A stretch of DNA of 64,000 bases from Kluyvera ascorbata_C (GCF_044197065.1 NZ_JBIQOI010000003.1:248001-312000); one strand, 5' to 3'; numbered from the stretch's first letter, positions 30,455 through 43,728 are shown. The notes: generated from the sequence alone by a model not told the origin. Numbers and translations are program-made.

Positions 30455-30552
30455 AGTTAAATAGCTCCTGAAAATCAGCGAGAAATTAATCACCTTCCAT
30501 CATGGACAGGTTGTTGAAGCCCAAACACCCCGAAGGCGTGTTCCTCTTGGCT
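30455..30552 (-). promoter_or_regulatory. ROSE-type RNA thermometer in the ibpA leader
   Basis: The roughly 100-base leader ends in GATTTTCAGGAGCTATTTAA before the ATG and contains upstream CG-rich and U-rich pairing blocks (ACACGCCTTCGGGGTGTTTG on the minus strand forms the first hairpin). E. coli ibpA has a ROSE thermometer at this place that hides the ribosome-binding site at low temperature; the strong sequence conservation supports the same role here. Confidence 0.75.
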
Positions 30553-30554
30553 AC

Positions 30555-30590
30555 ACCTATAAAATGTGGTGAAAAGAACCATTTTCAAGT
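30555..30590 (-). promoter_or_regulatory. Heat-shock (sigma-32) promoter of ibpAB
   Basis: Minus-strand CTTGAAA (30583-30589) matches the sigma-32 -35 element, and CATTTTATAG about 14 bases downstream lies at the -10 position. Confidence 0.75.
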
Positions 30591-30765
30591 CCTCATGTCT
30601 TACTTTTTTTGCACTTTCCCACAGACCGCTTAGACTGGGGGTATGGCACAAAAGGCCAAAGTGCGACAGCCGCCACAGAGCGGCAAGCCGGTACTTCCTA
30701 TTTTGGCAATGGGTAGATATAACCCAAAGAAGGGCTGTTTATGCCCGTGACGAGAAGAACTCATT

Positions 30766-31095
30766 ATGAAAAATGTTCTGATTAAAACGGCGCTGGTTGG
30801 GGGGATCTTCTTGTCAGGAGGGTGTTCCAGCGTCATGTCGCATACTGGCGGCAAAGAGGGAACGTACCCTGGCACGCGTGCAAGCGCCGCGATGCTGGGC
30901 GACGATGACAGCGGCTGGGTCGCCAAATCGCTGGTCGCCGTTGATATGCCGTTTACGGCGGTGATGGACACCGTACTGCTGCCGTGGGACTTCTTCCGTA
31001 AAGATAGCTCCGTTCGCTCCCGCGTAGAAAAGAGTGAGCAAGAGACGCTGGCAACCAATTCGGTTATTCCGCCAGCGCCAATGCCCGCCCCCTGA
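30766..31095 (+). CDS. yidQ: YidQ lipoprotein (DUF1375)
   Basis: A 109-residue small lipoprotein. The signal peptide ends in the lipobox L-S-G-G-C, with the lipidated Cys about residue 22. The mature part contains S-S-V-M-S-H-T-G-G-K-E-G-T-Y-P-G, as in E. coli YidQ, and ends in a proline-rich tail. It stands alone, divergent from ibpAB, and its stop is next to the convergent yidR stop. Function unknown. Confidence 0.93.
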   Translation: MKNVLIKTALVGGIFLSGGCSSVMSHTGGKEGTYPGTRASAAMLGDDDSGWVAKSLVAVDMPFTAVMDTVLLPWDFFRKDSSVRSRVEKSEQETLATNSVIPPAPMPAP

Positions 31096-31096
31096 T

Positions 31097-32323
31097 TCAG
31101 CGGGCGGTTTCGGTTATCCATAGCTGGCGAAAGCCAGCCACCTCTTCCATCCAGGCAATAAACTGACCGTCAGGAGAGAAGACCACCGCATCCGCCGACG
31201 GTGGATTTGCGTGATCGGTCGTTAAAAACGTCACCGCACCGGTCTCTACATCGCACATCGCAATACGCCCTTCCAGCACAAAGCCCAGTCCCTTTCCGGA
31301 TGGGTGCCAGTTAAACGCCGACTGAATATCTGACGCATTGTGCGTAAGCTGGCGCGGCTCGCCGCCTTCGGGTGAGAGAAGCCACAGCTGCACTACGCCA
31401 CGGTCATCGCGCATCAGAAACGCAATCTGCGTCCCCTGCGGGTTGCTGCGCACCCAGTGACGCGGCACGCTCACCAGCCCTGGATAAGCACGCTGATGGG
31501 TAAAGGTCAGTCGCTGCTGATGAACACCTGCCGGCGGCGCAGGCAGCGTTGTCGCCGTTCCTGATAGCGGCGCATTACCCGCCAGCTTCCATCCAGCCTC
31601 GTCGCGCGGTAGCGTCACCAGAAATAGCTCAGGGACTTTTTCACCGGTAAGCGAAACGGTATCACCGATAAAGGCCAACGCAGAGGAACCCACCCAGCCC
31701 TCTTCATAGGCGCGGTTAATCTCATCGCTACCGGGCTGCGGCTTCGCCGTCGTTTGACTCACCAGCACGCACCAGTGGCTACCGGCATATTCACGCGGAT
31801 GCTGACCGCGCGGTGTCACCGGGCCGAACGGCGCCGCTACGCCAACGTTACGTTGATCCAGCGCAGGGTCATATTCGTGCATCACATGGTCGTTGTAGGT
31901 GAAGCTAACGTACTTTCCGCAAGGGTTGTAGACGTGGACGTGGCTACCGCCACGCAGCGCACCGGGCGTGTAGGGCGAGGTGATGTCCATCGCGTCCAGG
32001 TTTTGGTTTTGACCGTGGGCCGAGACGACGCCGCGGCGATGGTGGAAATCGTACTGCCACTGGGCATCTGGATTTTCCGGGCCGTGGATAAACACGTACT
32101 GTTCGGCAGAGGGATGCACCGTGACGACGCCAACGTGCGCGCCTTGGCTTGCACGATAAATCACCTCAACATCACCGCTGTGCACATTCACGCGCTCGAT
32201 GGTTTCACCGGTAAACGACGCGCCGGACGGGCGCACATCGAAGACCAGCCACTGGCTGTCCGGCGTCCAGGTTCGGGTATTGGTAAGCTGATGATTACGC
32301 GGTGCAAAGGTGATTTGTTTCAT
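31097..32323 (-). CDS. yidR: YidR, cytoplasmic beta-propeller protein (DUF3748)
   Basis: A 408-residue protein without a signal peptide, made of repeated W-x-x-D/F-D and F-S-P-D-G-Q-F/I segments, like the blades of a TolB/WD-type propeller (for example W-T-P-D-S-Q-W at about residue 19 and F-S-P-D-G-Q-F at about 383). It matches E. coli YidR; the function is not known. It stands between convergent yidQ and the envelope operon, and is probably its own unit. Confidence 0.9.
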   Translation of the reverse strand: MKQITFAPRNHQLTNTRTWTPDSQWLVFDVRPSGASFTGETIERVNVHSGDVEVIYRASQGAHVGVVTVHPSAEQYVFIHGPENPDAQWQYDFHHRRGVVSAHGQNQNLDAMDITSPYTPGALRGGSHVHVYNPCGKYVSFTYNDHVMHEYDPALDQRNVGVAAPFGPVTPRGQHPREYAGSHWCVLVSQTTAKPQPGSDEINRAYEEGWVGSSALAFIGDTVSLTGEKVPELFLVTLPRDEAGWKLAGNAPLSGTATTLPAPPAGVHQQRLTFTHQRAYPGLVSVPRHWVRSNPQGTQIAFLMRDDRGVVQLWLLSPEGGEPRQLTHNASDIQSAFNWHPSGKGLGFVLEGRIAMCDVETGAVTFLTTDHANPPSADAVVFSPDGQFIAWMEEVAGFRQLWITETAR

Positions 32324-32387
32324 GGCGGAGTCCCGGTCAAAAGATACCGACTCTTTTTACCACGCACGCGTCTTATCCCATAAACCT

Positions 32388-33512
32388 TTAGCGGCGAGTT
32401 AGCGCATCGGCTTGTTGCGCGCTGGCGGCAAGCATGGGGAAATCAGCCGCAGTGTAATACCGTTCAGGCGGCGGTAATTGTTCCATCGATGCAGAGGGCC
32501 ACAGCTGAAGCTGCCCTAATTCCCGAAGATGAACACCCTGCCAGCGGTGCGGCAGCGTCAGGCGCTGCGGCGCGGTTTGCTCACCCGGCACACGGGTTGG
32601 CAGCCGGTTATCGCCCATCTTAAAATTACGATGCAGCACCAGATATTTCTCCGGCACTCGGCGCTGGCTGTTCCACCAGCGGCCGTCCAGCATATCGAAA
32701 TGGAAGCGGGTCATCGCTGGAGGCTGCGCGCCCAGATGCATGAGTGCCTGAGTAAGCGCCGTGCCCATCGCCGCATTGTAGACCCCCTGAGAAACGGTCT
32801 GTCCGTCGAGTATCAGCGAGACGGCTACGCGCGCGCCGAGCAGGTTTGAGTAGAGATCTTCCGGCGAAAAAGCGGAAACGCCCTCTGAAAATCCAGGAAC
32901 CGATTCAAAACCATACCATTGGGCAATTTCATGCCATTCCGCGACCTGAAAGGCCAGATGGGCCGCAAGCCAGGCGGCCAGCGTGTAACGCTCAACGGGG
33001 TCAGTGGGCGGGGTGAACGCTTTAAAAACCAGGCGACGCTGCGCCAGCTCGCTATCCAGATCGAGGGTAAACGCCTGGCCAAGTTTCGGCAGCAGTTGGC
33101 TAAAGATATAGACCGTCATATCCGCGGTATCGCGCACGTGGGCGGTATCAATAAAACCGCCACGGGTGGTGTAGAGAATGCCGTTATTCTCACCGCTTAA
33201 CCCCGTCAGATTCTCCAGACCGGCCAGCATCTTATCGTTGTATTGATGCTGACCCAGTTGGCTGGCGTAAGCCACGTTATCCAGTTGGTATAACGGTACC
33301 GGCATTCCCAACAGTTCCGCATGCAGGTTATAGCCAAAAGCGCAGCACGGACGCAGCCCTTTGGGCAACGGCTGCGGGGGCATCGTGGGCCAGGCACTCG
33401 CCGCCAGCGCCGTGGCATTTTCACTTAAATCCAGCGCCACCGGCAGCGCGGCCGTGGCTCGCGTGATAGCAAACAGCGCCAGCAGTGATACCATTTTAAT
33501 CAACGCCTTCAA
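32388..33512 (-). CDS. DUF4056 exported protein, third gene of envelope operon
   Basis: A 374-residue protein with a signal peptide (first 22 residues, ending A-T-A-A-L) and a DUF4056-like body containing R-P-C-C-A-F-G-Y-N (about residues 56-64) and T-R-G-G-F-I-D-T-A-H-V-R-D. The best start is the TTG at 33512, because AGGAGAGG lies 7 bases upstream; the next ATG (33494) is too far from it and would shorten the signal peptide. TTG overlaps the stop of the barrel gene by four bases (TTGA). The likely place is the periplasm. Function unknown. Confidence 0.78.
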   Translation of the reverse strand: MKALIKMVSLLALFAITRATAALPVALDLSENATALAASAWPTMPPQPLPKGLRPCCAFGYNLHAELLGMPVPLYQLDNVAYASQLGQHQYNDKMLAGLENLTGLSGENNGILYTTRGGFIDTAHVRDTADMTVYIFSQLLPKLGQAFTLDLDSELAQRRLVFKAFTPPTDPVERYTLAAWLAAHLAFQVAEWHEIAQWYGFESVPGFSEGVSAFSPEDLYSNLLGARVAVSLILDGQTVSQGVYNAAMGTALTQALMHLGAQPPAMTRFHFDMLDGRWWNSQRRVPEKYLVLHRNFKMGDNRLPTRVPGEQTAPQRLTLPHRWQGVHLRELGQLQLWPSASMEQLPPPERYYTAADFPMLAASAQQADALTRR

Positions 33513-34639
33513 AACGCCTCTCCTACCTGAAAGTAAAACCCGCTGCTGCCTTTGCCAATGCCGTAATCCAGCCGTACATTAACCCGCGGCTTAAACTCAA
33601 AACGGTAGCCAACGCCCGCCGAGGGCAACCAGCGACCATCGTCCAGCGAGTGAAAAGACGGCCCCATGGTGCCAGCGCCCAGCCACCCCACCACGCCGTG
33701 CCGCCAGTCAAGCTTGCGGCGGTACTCCAGTTGACCACTGACGGCATTTTTATCCCGGTAGCGACCTTCGTAGTAGCCGCGCATCCGCTGATTGCTGCCA
33801 AGCAGCGGCATCATTGTCCAGGGGACCTCGCCCTGGGTGAACGCGCCGTCTATTTCCCACGCCAGTACGTTGTTGTCGTCTAGCGAGTGATAGCGGCTGT
33901 AGTGAAGTTGGTATTCGTCAAAGCGGGTATCGCTGCCAACATCCGGCGTAAAGCGGGTGTAGCGGAGATCGGCATACTGCCCTTTGCGCGGGTTAGGGAC
34001 AAAATCACGATCGTCCCAGCTCAGCTCAACGCTGCTACCGGAGCTCAACACGGATTCTCCCTGTGCGGTGTCGCTAATTTTCTGCGGGTCATCATTATTG
34101 ATTTGCGCCGCGTGCTGGGCATTCAACGACCAGCCCACTCCCAGATAGATATTCGGCGCCAGCCGACGGTATACCGTCGGGCGTAAATCGAGATCCTGGG
34201 CGGTGTACTGCTCTTTTTTACTGTCCTTATCACCCGCGCTAAAACCCTGTCCCCAGTAATACGTTGGGGTATCGGTCAGTGAGCCATCAAGAAAGAAACG
34301 CCAGCGATCGTCGGCGAAAAAGGCATAATTCTGCATTGTCAGGCCAAAAGCGCCGGTTGAGCTAAAGTAGCCGCTCAGCGTCAGGGTTGAGTTCTGACTG
34401 ACCGTGTCGTTTGGGTCAGGGCGATACATGCCCACCACCGCCGTGCCCACGCCAAGCCCCAGTTCGGGGGTATAAAACGGCCCCGGCATGACGCCCCAGT
34501 CAACGCCTTTGCTGGCATCAAAATTATCGCTCGCGCCGAGCTTTTTCAGCCAGCCGTCAACCTGGTCGCGCGTCGGCAGCGCCGACTGGACTTGTCCGAC
34601 AAACAGGCAGCACAGCAGGAGCAGGCCGAGGCGTGTCAA
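33509..34639 (-). CDS. POTRA-less Omp85-like outer-membrane barrel, second gene of envelope operon
   Basis: A 376-residue outer-membrane beta-barrel. A signal peptide (first 19 residues, ending V-Q-S-A) is followed by about 40 residues of non-barrel sequence, then alternating strands to a C-terminal Phe. The stretch M-R-G-Y-Y-E-G-R (about residues 286-293) fits the loop-6 V/I-R-G-F/Y motif of the Omp85 (BamA/TamA) superfamily, and no POTRA domain is present. The start is TTG at 34639, since no ATG or GTG is in frame before the signal peptide, and it overlaps the stop of the preceding gene (TTGA). Confidence 0.78.
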   Translation of the reverse strand: MTRLGLLLLCCLFVGQVQSALPTRDQVDGWLKKLGASDNFDASKGVDWGVMPGPFYTPELGLGVGTAVVGMYRPDPNDTVSQNSTLTLSGYFSSTGAFGLTMQNYAFFADDRWRFFLDGSLTDTPTYYWGQGFSAGDKDSKKEQYTAQDLDLRPTVYRRLAPNIYLGVGWSLNAQHAAQINNDDPQKISDTAQGESVLSSGSSVELSWDDRDFVPNPRKGQYADLRYTRFTPDVGSDTRFDEYQLHYSRYHSLDDNNVLAWEIDGAFTQGEVPWTMMPLLGSNQRMRGYYEGRYRDKNAVSGQLEYRRKLDWRHGVVGWLGAGTMGPSFHSLDDGRWLPSAGVGYRFEFKPRVNVRLDYGIGKGSSGFYFQVGEAF

Positions 34640-35649
34640 AAGCGATATTCCCCCGCGACAAAGAAGCTGTTGCGGTCGGCAAAACCAATCTCGGTGGTGA
34701 CGTTGAAGTTGCGGGTGAGTTCATACTGCGCACCCACCAGCACGTTCCACGGCGATGACAGGTGCTGCTTCACATCGAAACGACCTTTGTTATCTTTGTT
34801 CGCCAGATTCACCATATCCTGCAGCGCGGCGGACGGCATAGTGAGGTCGCTCAGGCTACCTTTAAACTCCTGCTGCACGTCCTGATACATGGAGCCGACC
34901 CACAGGTTTAACTTGCCGGAAGGCAGGTGCAGGGTATCGATGCCCGGCGTGTTAAAGCGATAGCCGATACGCGGGGAGATAGTGAAGGCGTCGATGCTGC
35001 CATCCAGAATATCGAACCGTGTCTGGGTGTAGTTGGCGTCAAAGGCGGTAAACCAGTTACCGACACCGCCGACCAGCGTGGTGCCGACGCCGTAGGTGGT
35101 GCCTTTAAAATCGAGCTGAAAGGCCAGGTTCTGCAAATTACCAGGGTAGCGATATTTACGCGGCCCTTTAATCCCCACGCCAATCTGCGAAACGGAGTGC
35201 CCGTCGGTATACCCCACCAGACCATACACGTTCATAAACGGCAGTAGCCAGGCATCCAGCTTTACCGTTTCGGTTTTGCTTCTTTCGCGAGTATTACCCA
35301 CGTTGATTTTAAAGGCGTTATCCAGCGAGTGGCCTTTCAGAGACAGTCCGTTGAAATTGATACTATCCACATCAATATTCTGCCGGATATTCATGTAGTT
35401 AATATTCACGCCAAACGGTAATGGCAGCTCATAGCCGCGCTTACGCGCTTCGTCACCTAAGAAAGGTAAAACAGAGTGGCTTTCTTCCGGCACCACGGCC
35501 GCAGGTTTCGCAGGCAAAGGGGTAGCCTGACTATCATCCTGATAGCCATAAAGCGGTGTCAGCGTCGAGTCAGAATCCGTCGCCGCCCAGGTCTGAAAAA
35601 CCGTACAGGATGACATCATCAGCACCAGACGGATGCGTTTGTTGATCAT
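34636..35649 (-). CDS. Predicted outer-membrane beta-barrel protein, first gene of envelope operon
   Basis: A 337-residue exported protein: a signal peptide (about 22 residues, ending T-W-A-A), a flexible acidic and proline-rich stretch (about residues 25-60), then amphipathic strands rich in aromatic residues and glycine, closing with the barrel signature G-E-Y-R-F. A start at ATG 35649 is clear. Its stop overlaps the next TTG start, so the three genes form one translationally linked operon. The family is unknown to me; a porin or export channel is possible. Confidence 0.75.
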   Translation of the reverse strand: MINKRIRLVLMMSSCTVFQTWAATDSDSTLTPLYGYQDDSQATPLPAKPAAVVPEESHSVLPFLGDEARKRGYELPLPFGVNINYMNIRQNIDVDSINFNGLSLKGHSLDNAFKINVGNTRERSKTETVKLDAWLLPFMNVYGLVGYTDGHSVSQIGVGIKGPRKYRYPGNLQNLAFQLDFKGTTYGVGTTLVGGVGNWFTAFDANYTQTRFDILDGSIDAFTISPRIGYRFNTPGIDTLHLPSGKLNLWVGSMYQDVQQEFKGSLSDLTMPSAALQDMVNLANKDNKGRFDVKQHLSSPWNVLVGAQYELTRNFNVTTEIGFADRNSFFVAGEYRF

Positions 35650-35822
35650 AAATGAAGCGTATGTGCAGGCAGGTCTGCCGGGAGATAAAAGAGGGGGAGG
35701 AGAGTAAAGAAATTACGGGCTAATTGCGGGGACTTACGTGCGGTTTCACACCTGATAATACAATAACAATTTTCCAAACAATCTTAAGGTTAGTGCCCGG
35801 ACAATGCCGGGCAACAGGAACA
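35650..35822 (-). promoter_or_regulatory. Promoter region of envelope operon and end of yidA
   Basis: 173 bases between yidA stop and the operon start. A short stem GCCCGG/CCGGGC (35795-35812) follows the operon-distal side next to the stop of yidA but has little U-rich tail, so the operon promoter and the end of yidA share this gap. Confidence 0.4.
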
Positions 35823-36635
35823 TCAGGACAGGACGTACTTTTCAATCGCCCAGGCAACGCCGTCTTCCAGGTTTGATTTCGTGACGAAGTTCGCCACTTC
35901 TTTGACTGCTGGAATCGCGTTATCCATCGCCACGCCAACGCCAGCGTATTCAATCATCGCAATGTCATTTTCCTGGTCACCGATAGCCATCACCTCTTCG
36001 GCCTTGATGCCCAGCACGTCGGCCAGCGACTTCACGCCGGTGCCTTTGTTGACGCGCTTATCAAGGATTTCGAGGAAGTACGGCGAACTTTTCAGCACGG
36101 TGTACTTCTCTTTCACTTCCGGCGGGATACGGGCAATCGCTTTATCCAGAATGGCCGGTTCATCAATCATCATCACCTTGAGGAATTCAGTTGCCGGGTC
36201 CATTTTTTCGGCTTCGCAGAACACCAGCGGAATGGTGGCGACAAAGGATTCGTGCACCGTGTAGTAGCTGATATCGCGGTTCGCGGTGTACAGCGTGTTG
36301 CGGTCCAGCGCGTGGAAGTGGGAACCGACTTTGCGCGACAGTTCTTCCAGGAAGCGGTAATCGTCATAGTTCAGCGCGGTCTGTGCCACGGTACTGCCGT
36401 CGCCGGCTTTCTGCACCAGCGCGCCGTTATAGGTAATGCAGTAATCTCCCGGCTCGTTCATCCCCAGTTCTTTCAGGTAGCTGTGTACACCGGCGTACGG
36501 ACGCCCGGTGGTCAGAACCACGTTTACCCCTTTAGCACGTGCTGCTTCCAGCGCGTTTTTTACCGCAGGAGAAATAGTGTGGTCCGGCAACAGCAATGTT
36601 CCGTCCATGTCGATTGCAATAAGTTTAATAGCCAT
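35823..36635 (-). CDS. yidA: Sugar phosphatase YidA (HAD family)
   Basis: Cytoplasmic HAD IIB/Cof-type phosphatase that acts on erythrose-4-phosphate and other sugar phosphates in E. coli. Motif I is D-M-D-G-T-L-L (residues 8-14) with the nucleophile Asp8. Motif II is T-T-G-R-P-Y near residue 41, and the metal-binding G-D-Q-E-N-D-I-A is at about residue 219. The length, 270 residues, equals E. coli YidA. It stands upstream of the envelope operon and downstream of yidB, all on the same strand. In E. coli dgo genes lie in this area; none is present here. Confidence 0.95.
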   Translation of the reverse strand: MAIKLIAIDMDGTLLLPDHTISPAVKNALEAARAKGVNVVLTTGRPYAGVHSYLKELGMNEPGDYCITYNGALVQKAGDGSTVAQTALNYDDYRFLEELSRKVGSHFHALDRNTLYTANRDISYYTVHESFVATIPLVFCEAEKMDPATEFLKVMMIDEPAILDKAIARIPPEVKEKYTVLKSSPYFLEILDKRVNKGTGVKSLADVLGIKAEEVMAIGDQENDIAMIEYAGVGVAMDNAIPAVKEVANFVTKSNLEDGVAWAIEKYVLS

Positions 36636-36756
36636 GAGATCCCCAGGTTAGATGAGTCTGTTCTCATGCTAACTCGGTTTAGCTCAAAAAACAGTAGCCA
36701 GCCGCGCTTAAAACGGGGATACAACGCGTAAAGCGTGCTCCCCTTTTGCTGCATCG

Positions 36757-37158
36757 TTAACCGAAGAGTTTGCCGCCTTTCAGCAGATCCATGCCCGCTG
36801 ACAGCAAATTGTTATGCGCCTGCGGGTCCACTTCGCCTTTTGGCGACAGCGCATCGACGATTTTCGGCAGGTATTCCGCCAGCATCGTTGAGGCGGAACT
36901 GGCATCGGTGCCGAGCTTTGCACCGAGATCGGCAACGGCTGGCGTGCCCAACGCCGAGACCACTTGGTCACTGCTAATAGATTGATTACTTTGTTGATTG
37001 CTTATCCAGGATGAAACAATGTCACCGAGTCCGCCGCTTTGCAGTTTCTCCAGCAGCGCCTGAATACCGCCCTGCTCGTTGACCCAGCTCAGGATAGCCT
37101 GATATTTACCCGCATCGCCGCTGAGCAGCGAGCCCACCACATCATCAAAAAGCCCCAT
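36757..37158 (-). CDS. yidB: YidB (DUF937)
   Basis: A 133-residue cytoplasmic protein of the DUF937 family, E. coli YidB type. Features are N-terminal F-D-D-V-V-G-S-L-L-S-G, a glycine-rich helical central part (L-Q-S-G-G-L-G-D-I-V-S-S-W) and the C-terminal S-P-K-G-E-V-D segment. No catalytic motif is visible and the function is unknown. It is downstream of the gyrB terminator and BIME. Confidence 0.93.
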   Translation of the reverse strand: MGLFDDVVGSLLSGDAGKYQAILSWVNEQGGIQALLEKLQSGGLGDIVSSWISNQQSNQSISSDQVVSALGTPAVADLGAKLGTDASSASTMLAEYLPKIVDALSPKGEVDPQAHNNLLSAGMDLLKGGKLFG

Positions 37159-37221
37159 TTTTCCACCTCGGAATGACGGTTAAGAGAAGACGTAGCAAAG
37201 TATAGTTCGTGGCTGACGGGC

Positions 37222-37258
37222 ATAAAAAAACGCCTGAAAAAATTCAGGCGTTTTTTCT
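37222..37258 (-). terminator. Bidirectional-type terminator after gyrB
   Basis: A perfect 8-bp stem (CGCCTGAA 37231-37238, TTCAGGCG 37243-37250, 4-base loop) has seven A residues on the left and six T residues on the right, so it can stop transcripts in both directions. It lies between yidB and the BIME after gyrB. Confidence 0.92.
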
Positions 37259-37338
37259 GTAGGCCTGATAAGCGTAGCGCCATCAGGCTCAATGCAGCAC
37301 ATTGCCGGATGGCGGCGTAAACGCCTTATCCGGCCTAC
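37259..37338. repeat. REP/BIME between gyrB and yidB
   Basis: A GTAGGCCTGATAAGCG unit faces a TTGCCGGATGGCGGCG/TATCCGGCCTAC unit, the same pair type as seen elsewhere in the window. Confidence 0.9.
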
Positions 37339-37342
37339 AGCG

Positions 37343-40858
<3,516 letters not shown>

Positions 40859-40859
<1 letters not shown>

Positions 40860-41959
40860 TACAGTCTCATTGGCATAACAACATAAGCAGCCGACTGTGA
40901 TGCGGCATCTTCAATCTGTACGCTCGATACGGAATCGGTCAGCAGAATGCGCACGTTCTCGCACTTCAGCGCGTTCAGAACGTCCAGCACGTAGCTGACG
41001 TTAAAGCCGATTTCCAGCTCAGTGCCCGGATAGGAGACATCCAGAATTTCTTCGGCTTCTTCCTGCTCTGGGTTGTTGGCGGTGATTTTCAGCTGGTTTT
41101 CGCTGACAAACAGGCGCACGCCGCGGAATTTCTCGTTGGAGAGAATCGCCGCACGGGCAAAGGCCTGCTTGAGGATATCGCAGCCGGCTTCCAGATGTTT
41201 ATCCGGGTTCTTCGGCAATACGCGGCGATAATCCGGGAAACGGCCATCAACCAGCTTGGAAGTGAAGATAAAGTCACCGACGTGCGCGCGGATGTTGTTG
41301 CTGCCGATTTGTACGCGCAGCGGCGTATCGCCACCGTCGAGCATACGCATCAGCTCAATCACGCCTTTACGCGGCACGATCACCGAATGGCTCGGCAGCG
41401 ATTGCCCGATAGGCATGGAGCAGACCGCCAGACGGTGGCCGTCGGTCGCCACGGTACGCAGCTCTTCACCTTCGGTTTCGAACAGCATGCCGTTTAAGTA
41501 ATAACGAACGTCCTGATGGGCCATCGAGAACTGGGTGGCTTCAATCAGGCGCTTCATGGTCGCCTGCGGCAGGGTGAATTCGACTTCGCTCTGCCAGTCG
41601 TCCAGGTTCGGGAAGTCGGCGGCAGGCAGCGTGGAGAGCGAGAAGCGGCTACGGCCAGAGCGCACCAGCATACGGTCGCCTTCCAGCTGTACAGCAATCT
41701 CGGCACCTTCCGGCAGGCCGCGGCAAATATCAAAGAATTTACGCGCCGGGACGGTAGTCGCGCCCGGTTCATGTGCCTGCAGCAGCGCCACACGCGCTAC
41801 CATTTCCATTTCCAAATCGGTACCGGTCAGCGACAGCGTGCCGTCCGCGACCTGCAGCAACAGGTTACCCAGAATCGGCAATGTCGGACGCCCGCCTAGC
41901 GGGCCACTCACCTGTTGTAACGGTTTTAATAAATGTTCACGTTCTACGGTAAATTTCAT
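40859..41959 (-). CDS. dnaN: DNA polymerase III sliding clamp (beta subunit)
   Basis: Forms the dimeric ring that holds DNA polymerase III on the template. The 366 residues have the three repeated clamp domains (about 1-120, 125-245, 246-366) and match E. coli DnaN in length, including the C-terminal V-M-P-M-R-L, which lines the partner-binding cleft. It is four bases after dnaA and one base overlapping recF. Confidence 0.98.
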
Positions 41960-41963
41960 AGGA

Positions 41964-43361
41964 TCACGACGACAATGTTCTGATTAAATTGGAAAAGTCT
42001 TCTTTGATATCGTGGCTTTCTTCACGCAGCTGTTCAATCTTACGGCAGGCGTGCAGCACGGTGGTATGGTCACGGCCACCAAACGCATCGCCAATCTCCG
42101 GCAGACTGTGGTTGGTGAGTTCTTTCGCCAACGCCATCGCCATCTGGCGCGGACGCGCTACCGAACGAGAACGTCGTTTGGAGAGCAGGTCCGCCACTTT
42201 AATTTTGTAGTACTCCGCCACCGTCTTCTGAATATTGTCGATGGTGACCAGCTTTTCCTGCAGCGCTAACAGGTCGCGCAGCGCTTCGCGCACGAAATCG
42301 ATGGTGATCGCCCGGCCGGTAAAGTTGGCGTTAGCGATAACGCGGTTCAGTGCCCCTTCAAGTTCACGCACGTTAGAGCGTAGACGCTTGGCAATGAAGA
42401 ACGCCACCTCGCCAGGCAGACGAATATCGTTTTCGTCGGCTTTTTTCATCAGGATAGCGACGCGGGTCTCAAGCTCAGGCGGCTCAATGGCCACCGTCAG
42501 CCCCCAGCCGAAGCGGGATTTAAGACGATCTTCTACACCGTTGATCTCTTTCGGATAGCGATCCGAGGTGAGGATGATCTGCTGATTACCTTCCAGCAGG
42601 GCATTAAAGGTGTGGAAGAACTCTTCCTGAGAGCGCTCTTTGTTGGCGAAGAATTGAATATCATCGATCAGCAGGGCGTCCACCGAACGATAGTAGCGTT
42701 TAAACTCTTCGATCGCGTTGTTTTGCAGGGCTTTTACCATGTCCTGGACAAAGCGCTCGGAGTGCATATACACCACTTTCGCGTTCGGTTTACGGGCGAT
42801 AATACCGTTGCCTACCGCGTGCAGCAGGTGCGTTTTACCGAGACCGGTGCCGCCATAGAGGAACAGCGGGTTATAAGCGCCGCCTGGGTTGTCTGCCACC
42901 TGACGCGCCGCCGCGCGGGCCAGCTGGTTCGACTTACCTTCCACGAAGTTATCAAAGGTGTGTTTAACGTTGACGTTTGAACGGTAAGAAGGCTCAGCGG
43001 GTGCTGGAACGTTGTCCCAGCCTGCACGTGGCGCAGGGGCAACGCGCGGGGCATGAACCTGGGCCATCTGCGCCGGGGCGCTGACGTTTGCCGTCTCTCG
43101 CAACGTTTGGGTAACGGGCTTGGTACCAACCTCAAAGCGCAACTGCGGGGCATCAGAGCCGCAGAAATCATTCAGCAGACCGTTGATGTTATTGAGGTAT
43201 TTATCTCTTACCCAATCAAGTACAAAACGATTTGGCGCATACAGTGCCAGCGTGTTATCGCTTAGTTCCGCCTGCAATGGGCGGATCCACATGCTGAATT
43301 CTGTGGCTGGTAACTCATCCTGCAATCGGGCAAGACATTGCTGCCAAAGCGAAAGTGACAC
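41964..43361 (-). CDS. dnaA: Chromosomal replication initiator DnaA
   Basis: AAA+ initiator that binds oriC and melts the origin. Domain I (about 1-90, S-L-S-L-W-Q-Q-C-L) is followed by a variable linker and the AAA+ domain III with Walker [10 protein letters not shown] and Walker B L-I-D-D-I-Q-F. Domain IV carries the DnaA-box-binding helix with G-G-R-D-H-T-T-V. The conserved start is GTG at 43361, giving 465 residues against 467 in E. coli; the frame is open another 36 codons without conservation. The domain II linker differs from E. coli most. Confidence 0.98.
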   Translation of the reverse strand: MSLSLWQQCLARLQDELPATEFSMWIRPLQAELSDNTLALYAPNRFVLDWVRDKYLNNINGLLNDFCGSDAPQLRFEVGTKPVTQTLRETANVSAPAQMAQVHAPRVAPAPRAGWDNVPAPAEPSYRSNVNVKHTFDNFVEGKSNQLARAAARQVADNPGGAYNPLFLYGGTGLGKTHLLHAVGNGIIARKPNAKVVYMHSERFVQDMVKALQNNAIEEFKRYYRSVDALLIDDIQFFANKERSQEEFFHTFNALLEGNQQIILTSDRYPKEINGVEDRLKSRFGWGLTVAIEPPELETRVAILMKKADENDIRLPGEVAFFIAKRLRSNVRELEGALNRVIANANFTGRAITIDFVREALRDLLALQEKLVTIDNIQKTVAEYYKIKVADLLSKRRSRSVARPRQMAMALAKELTNHSLPEIGDAFGGRDHTTVLHACRKIEQLREESHDIKEDFSNLIRTLSS

Positions 43362-43728
43362 GGCGGACTCCACTCGAAAAAAGTCGATACACATCATCCT
43401 CCAGGCAAACCTGCAGGCTACCTCTGACGATCCTGCCGCCAGCAAAACTGAATACTGTCGGGGATTCATTCAGTTGCTGCATATGCGCAGCCCGAACAAT
43501 GCTGTGTATAAGATTAAAAATTCGTGATTTTTGGCACACGTCGAAAAGACCCGATGCAAGCGGGTGACGCGCGAACCGCTATCTGCGGTTTTCAACCACC
43601 TCTTTCAGACACGGTGCTGAAATGACGCGGTTATTTTCCCCTTTTACGATCCACCGATCGCGATCGGGCCGAGGATCATAGCGTAAACTGCGCCAGAGAT
43701 CTTCTGTTTCTCACAGATTCTTCCCGAT

